From positions 17,382,501 to 17,446,500 of the forward strand of contig NC_088327.1 of assembly GCF_036884655.1 (NCBI RefSeq): a stretch of DNA of 64,000 nt, written 5' to 3'. The position numbers were made by a program, and so were the translations under genes. The notes under the pieces are model-generated. The model did not search any database. It had not been told where the DNA came from and saw nothing but the letters and a program-made list of their open reading frames with translations. Every line of letters starts with the position of its first letter. Position 1 is the stretch's first letter. The stretch is from Musa acuminata AAA Group. Its lineage: Eukaryota > Streptophyta > Magnoliopsida > Zingiberales > Musaceae. This document shows, one piece after another, positions 35,287-47,500 of the stretch.

Positions 35287-36898
35287 TGTTGAATCTCGTA
35301 TTTTGATGATGAAACCAATTGATAATTATGTTTATGTTTAACTGCATTTTGAGTGATGCAGGTCTACTCGATCAGGATTAGACAGTTAACGCAGGAGGAA
35401 TTGACATTGCACCGGAGGAGATCACATCAAGATATTGGACGGCAGAAGGCTTCGGACGTTGGGCATCGGGCCAAGGAGAGTGAAATTACGCTAAGGATAT
35501 CGGGGTTGCAGAGGTCAACCGCCGATTGGGCAACAAGTTGCAAGAGAGGACGATGCACCGAAGAATCAGACGAAGCGCCAACCAATGACGTGCCGGGCAA
35601 CAGAATGTCAATTCGTGTTGTAATAATTGTCTAGATCGGAGTAGAATTTTAGCTTGTGCGTGCAGGATTAACTACGATAACGACGAAGACATAAAGCAAA
35701 ACAAAGTGTCGGAGTCAAGCACGAAGGATTCATTGCGAGTTCAAGAGTTCGACGGAAGTTCGAAGGTTTGTCGGGAATGCTGCCGGAACTAGCCGAGAAT
35801 GAGTAGGGAGCTTGCCGAAGGGATTTTTGGAAGCTCGCCGGAAGGTTCGTTGGAAGTTCACGGAGCTCCCCGAGAAAGATCGGAGCTTGCCGAAGAAGCT
35901 CGTTGGAACTCGTCAAGATCAAATCGTGAAGTCTAGGAGCTTGCCGGGAGTCCGCAGAATGGTTTCCGAGAGTTTATCGGAAAACCGTCGGAAGTTCGCC
36001 GGAAGCTCGCTGGAAAAAGTCTTGACTTACGAACTTTGTAATAGCTTAGAAAATGTCTTTAAATTCGTAGTTAGCATGTTAATTAGGGTTAGGATTAGGT
36101 GTTAATCTTATAACCCAAGTAGGGGCCAATTGGGCCTGAGTTCGGACTGGTTTGGGCCAAGTTTGGAGCCCAACCAGTGAGCTAAATTGGCCTAGGCGGT
36201 GGCACCGCCTAGGCTGGGCGGTGACACCTCCTGGGCTAGGCGGTTGCATCGCCCAGCACCCGAGCACTGGGCGGTGGCACCGCTTGGCTGGGCGGTGGCA
36301 CCGCCAGCATCGGGAACATAAGAGAATTCAAATTTTTGGAGCCCAAATTTGAATCCTCTTGAGGCCTATAAATACCCCTCAAGTCTCAGCTGAGAATACA
36401 ACTTCTTGAGCAGCAAGTGATTAAGAGAAAAGTCTTAGAAAAGTCTTTGCTAGTCTTGTTTTCAATTTGCTAGTGTTCACCTCCTTCTTTCTTGCTGAAA
36501 ATCTGTAAGAGAGTGAACCACTTGTAAAAGTTGTAAGAGGGGTATTTACCCTTCACTTTCAAGAGATTTGCTAATGGAAGGTGGGAGCCTCATCGAAGAG
36601 GGGCCTCGCAAGTGGATGTAGGTCATTTGACCGAACCACTATAAAATCGGCGTAATATCTGGTTTGCATTTACTTATTGTCATTTATATTACTGCAAACC
36701 ATTTGCACTTTAATGCTATACTGCTTTGTCTCTGTCTTACTTATCTCTTCAGTTAAAACGCAATCGAAACGGTTTTAAACGAAAACGTTGCTTTTATCGT
36801 ACGAAGTTTCTGAAAAGTGTTTAAATCGTGAAAAGTTTATCGCACTTCACCGCTGCACTAATTTACTCCCCCCTCTTAGTGCCGCTCCGATCCTAACA
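35287..36898 (+). repeat. 3' LTR of element 4
   Basis: It is 1,612 bp, about 97% identical to the 5' LTR by a hand count of the first half. A TATA box lies at 36,367-36,374. The poly-C stretch is altered (atttactcccccc). Confidence 0.95.
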
Positions 36899-36903
36899 GA
36901 GAG

Positions 36904-37161
36904 AAGAAACCACGGTACAAGATTCAACGGAATGTTAATGTCCCAATTAGGGGAACCGTGAACAAGGACGATCTCAACAACTTTCAACCAAATTGGTCAA
37001 GTACTATTGAAGTGCCTCTTGAAGTCTTAAAACCCTATTTAGCCAAGAGTATATTACAACAACCCACTTACCTCAATCCAAGATTCAATATGACTCGAAT
37101 TAGGATTGCTCTCACCCAAATAGGGGCATCTACTAAGCAATGGGGTACCGTTGTCCTATAA
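36904..37161 (+). pseudogene. Unidentified reading-frame fragment beside element 4
   Basis: An open frame runs to a stop at 37,159-37,161. Its 67-residue ATG-initiated part (from 36,958) contains FQPNWSSTIEVPLEVLKPYL. I do not recognise a family. The frame is open back to the target duplication. On the other side of element 4 the same frame continues open for about 60 bases (29,756-29,818), so the insertion may have split an older coding relic. It could equally be chance. Confidence 0.35.
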
Positions 37162-39300
37162 AAAAAGTAGTAGATGTGTGTGTCCTACAAGGAAAGACCT
37201 ACAAGAGAAATCCTAATTGCTATACTCATAAGAAAAGTTCTTAAATTTTAAGGACTTAAGACACCTCTCTCTCTCTCTATAAAACAAGAGGTGTACTTCT
37301 ATCTAAAGGAAACCAAGAAGCCCCGATATGAGTTTAGTCAGCCTTAGCTATTTCAATCTCAGAATAGAGAAGAGAAGAGAGGAGAAGAGAGAAGGAAATA
37401 ATTTTGTATGGTACAACCCATCCTTCCTAATGTAGCCTTTTTCTTTCGGTTCGAACAGCTAAAACCCCACATCAAAGCTTTATTCATCTACTACAAGAAA
37501 TTTCAAAAACATATTGTTCAAGCCTTAAGAGGAGGTTCTAATAATAAGAGAGATGGAGAAAATCAAAACGAATAGTAAGACGAAAACAACAAAGAGGACC
37601 CAACTGTTGTCTAAAGACAACATGCTTTCTTATGCATTTATAAGCTTTTTATTATGCCTTTTATTTCATTATTTCAAGTATTGTAGTTAGCACTTTCACT
37701 TTAAAAAAAATAAGTTTTTTTCAATTTTATGCTTAATTTTTCTTAGATAGTTCTTTGTTTCACCAAAACTTTTATTTAAAAGATGGTATTGAGTCAACGG
37801 ATTATTGAATCCGTTTTATGCTTGATCCTTATCTACCACTATTATAAAAAAAGACATATGACAACCATTCAAGGGAGATTTATTTTTATAAAAATATTAT
37901 AGATACCATATGATGCCTAAACGAAGAGAAACCTTTAAGGGTGAGAAACTCTCTCATATCTTTTTTTTTTTTTTTTTTTCCTTTCTCTTCTCTCCACCTT
38001 TCTCAATCTTCAATCATTATAACAACATTAACACTATCACAAAACACCACTACTGAAAAGGAGCAATAAAATCAACAACTAATCATCATCAATATAGCCC
38101 ATGTTGATAACCACCGCCCTACGTGTCACATCTTCGTGATCAATCACTATTTCATCATTCAAGGCCAAGAACATTAAGAACATTGTATCCTTTTAAGAGT
38201 TGTTTATAGGAAAAATGTTCTCTCAAGGCTTAAGTAATATATCAACTCAAGGATTAAAATTGATCCAATATCTTAATTGTATGATTTGTTTAGAATTAAC
38301 TCTTGACATATTTCTTTTTTATCCTTCCACTCAAAAGTGAGCTTTATAATCCTTCTTATTTTTCTTTACTTAGTTATTTTATACTTACTTATCTAGTTTA
38401 TTAAATTATTATCTAAACTAATCGAAAAGAAAATTAAATCACGATGAAAGATGAATTAGCATCTTCATTGTCACCTCCCATCTTTCTCAAGTTCTTTCGA
38501 CTTAATCACTTCTTATTATAATTTTATTCTTTTTATTGATCAGTGGAACACTTAGAAATTTGATAAGTAGATCTGATAAGGGCTTCTTATGGTAATACAT
38601 ATGACTTGGATATCCTGCTGGCATCGTGCAATAAATAAAGAGACTTATTATAGTATATATCAATCATGAGTCTCTGCAAAGTATGATATATTAGTTTTTG
38701 AGAAAATAAAAAGATCATTTGTGAATATTAATGAGCAACCAAAGGATTGCAAATGTTGTTGTTATAGTTAGTCTTGCTCCCTTTGAGATTCGTGATCAGA
38801 GTATGATATTTTACAAATATTGATATTTTTATTAGTCAACCAATATTATCAATATAGTCTCGCTCGCTTTGAAATATGTGATCAGGGCATAATATTTCAC
38901 AACTTTTGTTCTTATAATCTATCGAGTATTATTGATATAGTTTTGCTGGCTTTGAGCTTCGTAATCACATGATATTTCATGATGTCTTTCTCTTTTCTTC
39001 GTTTTTCGTCTCTTCACCCTTAGGATGATAAGAATAAAAATATTACTATTTATAATCTCTTATTTATTATTTATTATTTTATTAATTTTTTATTATTATT
39101 TTAAAACTATCTTTTACTCTTTTTTTTTTCTCCTCTTATTTTTCATCTTTCCTTTCCTTTTCTTATTTCTCCTCAAAGGATAGTGTCGACGCTAACGATG
39201 GATGACAGAAAACATAATAACACCAGTATAAATAATAGCATAATAACACCAGTATTTATTTTTTAAAAGAATTATAAATAATAAAAATTGTTAATAATAA
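37162..39300. other. Intergenic AT-rich region
   Basis: No gene is recognised. It contains short CT and GA microsatellites (37,266-37,285 and 37,365-37,395), a T-run at about 37,962-37,980, and a three-unit degenerate repeat at 38,769-38,985. No LTR or TIR ends were identified. Confidence 0.5.
38769..38985. repeat. Degenerate tandem repeat, about 85-bp unit
   Basis: Three units start tagtcttgctccctttgag, tagtctcgctcgctttgaa and tagttttgctggctttgag at 38,769, 38,855 and 38,938. Each is followed by a gtgatcag...atgatatttca-like stretch. The third unit is incomplete. Confidence 0.65.
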
Positions 39301-39799
39301 ATTAGAGCTTCTCAGAATAATAACACCAGTATTATGACCATGCATTGCTCGCAGCAAAGGGTCAAACGACAGTCACGTCGGTCCTCGCCCGTTCTCCCTC
39401 GTCCTGCGCACCGCCCACACCAACCCTTCACCACCGCCTCGCTGTCGCTCGCTGCACATCTCCTTTTGTTTCGAGCACCGAGCCGCTTCGCTTCGGAGGA
39501 GACAGGGTAGACACGAAGCTTAGCGCCACCGCGACGGGTTCCTTTCTCTCTTCTCGTCTTTCCTTCTTTTCCGACACACACAGAAGATAAAAGAGAAAGG
39601 GGACCAGACATGTGAGAAGCTAAAGTACGTGAGATGGAGATCTCGTCTCTTCCACTTCACTTTTGCTTTTCCCTCTGTGGTCGTCATCCACGTCCAACTT
39701 TGGGGAAGTCACAGAATATTATTGCCCACTGGATTGCAACTTAAAGGTGGCACCTTCCACGAGGCTGCCTCCGGGAACCCATAGCATGCATCCCATATC

Positions 39800-39855
<56 letters not shown>

Positions 39856-41384
39856 CGGCCCTGTGAAATTGAACGTATTGATTTCTCTACAGGTTGAAAT
39901 TGAATAAGGTTCTAACTCACTCTCAACATGTGTTACTTCATGTTGTAATTGTTGTAATTGTGAGATACATCAGGATTTAAACTAATCCGGATCCAACGTT
40001 TCAGCTAGTCATAAATCCGATGTTAAAAGTGATGAGAGATTCCATCTATAGGTGTTTTTGCAAAAGCAGTATAAGGATATACCTAATAAAATTCCTCTCA
40101 TATTTAAATTAGTAAAATCATAATATTCGAAAGATAAAAATATAATTTGACATTGACAGATGGTGTAATGGATGTACTTAAGATTTTTTATAATAAATTT
40201 AATTAATCATCAAAATATAAGTAAGAAGTTAATCCATGAAATAATTATATAAAATCATCTATTTTTATTCAACTATATAAATATTCATCGAATCATCGAT
40301 AATTACGAATTAACCTATGTTGAGATCAAAAACCCATTATTATAACGTGTCGAGATGAGTGAACATTCATTCAATAAGCGTCATTATAGGATAGGTTATG
40401 CAACTAACATGTCGGGCCCATAAGGCTCGGTGGAACCTAACAAATTGTCGGGTTGTGTAGGTGTTAATTCCATTATTGTTGATAATCACCTGAGTTGTTG
40501 GACAATTTAAATGCCAAAGTCTTTTGGTTCTGTTATTTTAAATATTGTACGTGTAAAATAAGTATGGTAAATGATCATACATATGCTATCAAGAAATAGC
40601 TTGTGAACAGACAAACTTTGTATTTTGATGTGACTATTTAATTGCATAAGGGTGACCAGAATTGTGCCAACCTGACTAACTTTTATTGCCAAGGGATAAG
40701 TTTCTCAGAGGAAGTCAATATTTTCCATCAGAAACTTGATTTTTGGGGCCCTTACCATATTAAAGACTTTGAATCCTAAGGAAGATGAAGATGATCATGC
40801 CAATGGGCAAGCCACCAGTGTCATTAATTGACGAGAATTATGTTTCATTCATGTGTTATTGCATACGTATATGTATATAAATAAATACATTTTGAGGCCA
40901 TATAGAAATATACGAAAAAACCACTTAAAAGAATTCCAACGCAGGCCTCTGTCCGCTCACCTACTGTTCCTAACGCCACGTCATCCTCTGTTTCTTCAAC
41001 GGCCCCCGTCCCATTCACCGTTTCCTTACCGCCACCTCGGTGACTCTACCCCGACACAATCTTACTCCTCCCATACCTTTACTTACACGCAGCGCGTCGT
41101 CGCCTTTGACTCCCGTTCTCCGCCTCCGTTCGCCCTTCCTCTATCTCCTCTCTTCGATTCCCCCGGTGGCAGTCTCCTGACCACCTTCCTCCTCTCACAA
41201 CCGCGGCGTCCGTACCGTCCCGCTCCGCCCCCGCGGTCGAAACACCACTGTCTTTCGCTCCCAATTAAAACCCGCCCGTCGCTTGTGTGAGAGAAATCGT
41301 CTTCTCCTCTCGATCTCATATCGTTTCGGGAGAAGTAAATCTTAGGGTTTGGAGAAGAGTCGTTCTTTTTGCGCGTGGAGATCG
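39301..41384 (+). promoter_or_regulatory. Upstream region of the PRAF gene
   Basis: This is low-repeat sequence between the transposon field and the gene. It has a GC-rich island (39,330-39,600) with short open frames on both strands that I cannot identify, a (CT)n tract, an AT-rich stretch (40,000-40,900) and a pyrimidine-rich GC-rich stretch (40,930-41,380) that probably includes the core promoter and 5' UTR. No convincing TATA box was pinned down. Confidence 0.4.
39798..39852. repeat. (CT)n microsatellite
   Basis: This is a nearly pure CT dinucleotide run of about 55 bp with one CG interruption. Such tracts are common in plant 5' regions. It lies 1.6 kb before the start codon. Confidence 0.9.
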
Positions 41385-41508
41385 ATGAGAGTTCGGCGGG
41401 GAATCCGCCATGGATGACGGCCGGAGGTCCCGGAGGATCGGGTTCAGCGGCGGCGCGGCGACCGCACTCACATGGAATGGCAGATCTCATTGGTACTGGA
41501 AGCGCTGA
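41385..41508 (+). promoter_or_regulatory. Two short upstream open frames overlapping the PRAF start
   Basis: ATG 41,385 opens an 11-codon frame including its stop (ends 41,417). ATG 41,410, in a strong context (CGCCATGG), opens a 33-codon frame including its stop (ends 41,508) that overlaps the proposed main start at 41,477. If both lie in the mRNA they would reduce main-frame translation. Their presence in the transcript is inferred, not seen. Confidence 0.45.
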
Positions 41509-44500
41509 CCGGGACATCGACAAGGTAACGGGCTTTGTTCTTTCTCACAGATTCTTCTTCTCATCAGATTATTGGATCTATTTTTCATGTTCGATGGTTT
41601 CTGTAGCTCAAAGTAGTTTTTTTTTTGTTTGCTTTCCCATGTTGAATTTTGTGGGTGGAGTGAAGAGATTACAGGCTATGAAGATAGTTGTGTTTGTTTC
41701 TCTTACGAACTCACGAATTTTTTTGTCGATGTCCATGGATCTTCTTCTTGTATAAATGCTATTTTCCAGTAAGTGAAGAATTGGGGATGTTATTGGGAGT
41801 GTCTGAGGATTTCTGATTACAGGAATAGGTAGAAAGAGATAGCTTCAGTCTTTCTTCATCAGAAAAGGTTCCGAGGAGGGAGATGTACGTATATTTTGTC
41901 AAGATGTAGTATAGCATAGATTAGGGCAGTTGTTGAGCAGAGTGCTGGAATTGACATGAACCAGTTAGCATGGAAGAATGTGTGAAAATAGTGAATAGGA
42001 AGTATGTTGGTTCATTGTTGAATGATGAAAGAAATTTGAAATGAATTTTATAGGTGTGACAGAAAAATGCAATGACTTTCCTGTGAGAACCGGCAAGGTA
42101 GGACCACTGCCTTCCAACTTTGACTGGGTGCTAATATAGTTAAATTGACCTTTACTTTCTAATAAAAATAATCACCAATAAATTCACATCAGAAAGCAGT
42201 GACCTTCTGATAAAATCTGAGTATGGGTTATTAAATTATGTAGCCCTATCTAATTAGATAAGATAAATTATAGATGTAATTGGATTCTGATCATTGTTAT
42301 CGATCAAACAAAAGGAAGTTCAATTATGATATGATTCCTTAGGAGATAACCTTGATGAGAGGGACTCTCCTGATTACCATCCTAGGCCCTCTGCTCTCGC
42401 TTATAAAAGGACATGACCTCTTAGGGATGAAACATTAGATATTAAGATTACATATCTGTTCTCAATATCTCTTAGTCCCTATTTCATTGCCCATGGCGGT
42501 CCTGTAAAGGATAGGAAGAGAGCAGAAGAAGAGTCTAGCTCTTCTTGCATATCAGCATTGTTGTAGCTTTTGGATCCAACAATGGTTCGTTTGCAAATCA
42601 GATAAAGGTTTTTCGAATGACATTGAAATGTACATAATCTCAATCTTGATCTATCATTATTTGATTTCGATTCTAACATTAAAGTTTTTCGCATAACAGT
42701 AGTATAATTATAGTTTTCATACTTATAATTGACATCAGAGCCATGTTTTGAAATCAAATACCTTAGATTGTAAAAGTATATCAAATCTGTTTTATATTTA
42801 GATTTATTTATTAGCACCATTCGTTTGTGAAAAGGTGTTGTTCGGTTTTGATTGTATGATGCTTGAACAATCCGTCTGTGTTGTTGATCTGCTTTCTTAT
42901 CTCGTCCATCCCGTTGCCTGCTTACGGGCGATGTGAGGTTCCTCGTGTTGGATCGATGGACTACCGTTGATATCTTGCTGTTGGCGATAGTATTGTTGAG
43001 GGCGGCGGCCTTCGGTGGTCGCTAGTCCACTCGCAATCAACAGTTGCATACAGGTGCTACTATATGTAGCAAAAGCGTAGTGGGGTGCAAAATCGACGAC
43101 GGTCGTATACACGGTTGCCTGTGTGCAGTAGCCTTACGACGGTCGGCCTGCCTTGGTCGCAAGCAACTGCACACGTAGTAATGCCACTGCTTGCGACGAT
43201 TGTAGTTGTGTGATGGTTGCAACGTTGCCTTTAACCGGCGGTTGTAGTAGTGCCATTGCCTATGACGGTTGTGGTGGCAACAACGCTGCCTTCGATTAGT
43301 GACAACAACAATGCCATTGTGATGACATTTACTTGCCACTGCAATGACATTTACTTGCCACAGCCAGTGTCAATTAGATGCCAAAGGCCACAGTTCCTAG
43401 CGGTTGTGCGGTGGACAAGAACAACCATGGTGACTAGTGGGGTCGGTCGTTGCAATCCAACAGACGATGGTCAGCGGCGCATGGCCACGGAGGTGTTTTG
43501 TCGGTGAGGAACCCACACGTAGTGAGCATAGTCACGCGTGGGCGCGATGGTGTGACCATTGGTGGGGTCGCAAGTTGGCCGTGTGACGCTCGTTGCACAT
43601 TACGAAGGTCGTAGGTGACGCACAAGCAATGGACAGTCACACACTACGACGGCTGTATGCCTTATAAAGCAGCGGTTGAGAAGAAAAGAAAAGAAAAGAA
43701 AGAAAAAACATAGGATTTCACCCATTAAAATTATAGTTTTGCCATTATGAATCCTTTTAATTCCAATCTATGTCCCCAAATTTTGCCTTTTAGAAATCAT
43801 ATATTTCCATTATATATCCCAATCAAATTATAATTTTACCTTTCAGAAATTAAATATTTATTATTTGTGTCCTCAATTATAAAATTGACTAATTTGATTT
43901 ATTTTAATCAAATGTTTTGATTGGATTTGATCCTGATTGTATTTTGACTATTTGACTATATTTAGATTCGATCAATCACGTTTTGATCGAATATAGAGAA
44001 AGTCAATTTTTGATCAATTTTTGACTTTGATCAACTTTAATTTTGATATACTTAATGAGGCTAATATTTAGCCTAATTTTGGGTCGATTGGTTTAATTCA
44101 TAGTTCCATACAGAATTTAAAAAAGAAAAAAAATATAAATTATGGTTTTCTTTTATAGTTTTCTCATATGACATATCTAATATATGAAAATTCTTAAGTT
44201 ATTGACACTCTTGAGGTATACATAAATGAAGTCGAGAGACAATTAGATAGAAAAATCAAAATTATCAAATTTGACAAGGGTGGTGAATTTTATGGTAAAT
44301 ATGATGAGTCCGATCATAATTATGATCCTTTTACTAGTTCGATCAAAATCTTGGTCCTTTTACTAGATTTATAAAAAAACGAGGTATTTGTACTCAATAT
44401 GCTTTACCAGGTGTGCCACTATAAAATAACATTGCTTAGAGGCGAAATCATACTTTTATTGACATGATTATAAGCATGATGAGTTATTCCTTTGTACTTA

Positions 44501-47500
44501 AGTCAATATATGGTGAAGCTCTTAGGATAACTATGTATTTCTTGAACATGGTTCCTAGTAAGTCGGTTCTATTAACTCCATTTGCATTATGGACCGGTAG
44601 GAAACCCAATTTGAGATATCTACATATTTGAGATTGTCCTTCAGAGATAAGTATCGTCAATTGACATAAAAAGAAATTGGATTCAAGAATTATAGTTCTG
44701 GGTATTTTATTGGTTATATAGAAAAATCCAAGGGATACAAATTTTATTGTTCTAATCATAAGTACAAACATAGTAAAATATGGTAATACAAGATTACTAA
44801 AAAATGACGAAATCAGTAGTTGTGAAAAATCTCAAAAGATTAATCTTGATATAAAGGAGATACAGGTTGATACTCTTTTATCATTTTCTATTCGAGAGAT
44901 TATTGTTCCTCAAATCACTAAACGGATTGATTATGGTGAACAACAAAATAACAATGATGAACTCCCATATGATGTTGATGTTATCGCTAATGATCCTATT
45001 AAACAATCACAACCGATAATTTTAACAGGATCTCAAAAGAAAAGAAGACTTGCCATTTATGATGATTATGTAATATATCTATAAAAATATGATTGTGACA
45101 TAGGAATCAAAAGAGACCCCTTATCGTTTTCACAAGCCATGAAAAGCAACGATTTAAAAAAGTGGTATGATGCGATGAAAGTAAAGTTAAAATCAATAGA
45201 TCAGAATGATGTTTGAGAACTCGTTAAAATTCCGAATAACTATAAAAGTGTCGATTGCAAATGGGTCTTTAAGACAAAACATAACTCAAGGGGCAATATT
45301 GGACTATATAAAGTTAGACTTATGGCTAAAGGTTTTTCTCATAAAGAAGGTATCGACTATAATGAGACTTTTTCTTTAGTTTATAAAAAGGACTTGCTTA
45401 GGATTGTTCTGACATTAATAGCTCATTATGAACTTATGTTATATTAGATGGATGTAAAAATAACATTTCTGAATAAGGATCTAAATGAGGGAATCTACAT
45501 AAAATAATTTGAAGGATTTGTAGAAAAGGGAAAGGAAAGTTGGGCTTGTAAATTTAGGAAATCTATTTATGACCTTAAATAAGCTTCCACACAATAATAT
45601 ATAAAGTTTCATGATACTATTACTTCTTTTGAATTTAAGAAAAATGCTGTTGATCAGTGTATATATTTGAATGTTAGTGAAAGCAAGTTTATTATATTGA
45701 TCTTATATATGAATGATATTTTGTTTGCTAGTAGTGATCTTGGTTTACTGCATGAAACCAAGATGTTTCTTACCAAGAATTTTAAGATGGCTGATATGAA
45801 TGAGGTAGCTTATGTTATTGGCATTAAGATATTGAAAAATAGATCTCAAGGATTGCTAGGACTATCTTAGAAATGATATATAGACCGAGTCTTGGAGAGA
45901 TTTAGTATACAACTTTGTTCAACTAATGATACACCTATTAACAAAGGTGAAAGATTTAGTCAAAGCAATGTCTTAAGAATGACTTAAAAAGGAATCAAAT
46001 GAAGGATATTCCTTATGCATGTGTAGTTGGAAGTCTATTATATGCTTAAATCTGTATGAGACCTGATATCAGTTTTGTAGTTAGAATACTAGATAAATAC
46101 CAGAGCAACCTAGGAATGAAATATTGGAAAGCTGCAAAGATAGTGATGAGATATCTATAGGGGGATGAAAGATTATATGCTTACATACAGGAGATTAGAT
46201 CAGCTTGAAGTAATGAGATATTCAGATGTTGATTTTACAAATTGCTTCGATGGTAGGAAGTCCACTTTAGAATTTATATTCATATTAGCTGAAAGGCAAG
46301 TTTTTAGAAAAGTGCAAAGCAACCACTTATTCATTCATCAACAATTGAAGCTGAGTTTGTGGCATACTTTGAGATCACAAATCAAGTTTTATGGTTATAC
46401 AATTTCATATCATGATTTAATGTGATCGATTCAATTGTTAGGCCGTTGAGGTTATTTTATGATAATACGATAACAGTTTATGATAATTCAATTGTTTACA
46501 ATTGATGTGATCGATTCAATTGTTAGGCCGTTAAGAATAGCAAGTACTCTAGTGCTTCTAAGCATATCGAGATAAAACACTTGGTGGTTTGAGAAAGAGT
46601 TCAGAAACAAGTGTCAATTGTAAATCTAAGCACTACCTTGATGACCGCTGATATATTTACTAAAGCTTTACGATCTAAAGTATTTAAAGAATATGTTCTT
46701 AGAATGAGGTTTGTGAGTAAACCATAAAATTATTTATATTTTATGTTTAATTATAATTATTTATTTTTGCTATCTTATTTATATTTATGTTTATGCATAT
46801 TATAATTGAATATGATCAAGGTTCGCCTTATGAGTCTATACCAGTGTGTCGACCAATCGTCGATACGGTACGCACCGAGGTATATCGACGTATTATATGT
46901 TGGAATAGCGGGGCATACTGATGGCACAAAAAAATAATCGAAAATAACTTCAAAAATTTCTAAAATTAAAAAAAAAATAGATTAAGGTTTTTAAGTTAGA
47001 AATAAATATAAATTTAGTATAATTTTAGCAAAAATAATCTAAATTAAGAAAGAGTAGTGACATATTTTTTGGGCTTTGAGGAGTAGCCTTGGTATGTTCC
47101 GGACCATCCTTCTATTAATATTGAATTATCTATAAAGAAATGATTTGAATTGCTAGGTTATTTTTTAAATAATATTAACTTTAAGATTCAAATGAATCAA
47201 GTAATCAATTGATGGATATACTTGGTTCTACCACCAAAAAGAACAATGAGACTCCATGGGCGGTGGATTGGGGTCCTCAATCATATATATCTATATATCA
47301 ATTTGATATATTTGTAGGACCCAATCCTGAAATTGATCCTACGACATAGTATGCTGATATACTATATGTCGTTGGTGCATCAATGTGGTGATGGTTGTAG
47401 TTTGATCGTTTGAGGTGGCTCTTGAGGCAAGGACGATTATAACATATATTGGTGTAGAGCATAGAAAATATCAGAACTTCTACTTTCGCCATTGATCTAC

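Larger units (their letters stand above)
29819..36898 (+). mobile_element. Family A element 4: complete gag-only LTR retrotransposon
   Basis: Everything expected of a recent insertion is present: two LTRs (1,620 and 1,612 bp), TG...CA ends, a perfect 5-bp duplication GAGAG (29,814-29,818 and 36,899-36,903), a PBS matching tRNA-iMet, an uninterrupted gag of 310 codons, a polypurine tract and 2.9 kb of AT-rich interior. No protease, integrase, RT or RNase H can be found in any frame, so it must be mobilised in trans by an autonomous relative. Over the first 800 bp of the LTRs I count about 27 differences, nearly all transitions, so it is young but not brand new. Confidence 0.96.

Noticed and set aside
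35353..35634. Open frames of 60-110 codons within family A LTRs (also near 29,885, 30,344 and 35,812)
   Set aside because: They lie wholly inside LTRs, repeat with every LTR copy and have no coding similarity.
39312..39611. GC-rich open frames on both strands near 39.3-39.6 kb
   Set aside because: They are short, overlap in several frames and carry no recognisable motif. The GC-rich composition alone explains them.
40853..41290. 145-codon proline/serine-rich frame before PRAF
   Set aside because: It falls in the pyrimidine-rich promoter/5' UTR region, lacks a domain, and an opposite-strand frame of equal length exists.
41369..41755. Reading frame through exon 1 into intron 1 as a separate protein
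   Set aside because: The consensus donor at 41,524/41,525 and the in-phase PH exon at 52,480 show that the frame beyond 41,524 is intronic.
42840..43670. Possible gag in the GC-rich part of the intronic copia element
   Set aside because: Only short, overlapping low-complexity frames with tandem-like wording are present. No UBN2 or zinc-knuckle residues were seen.
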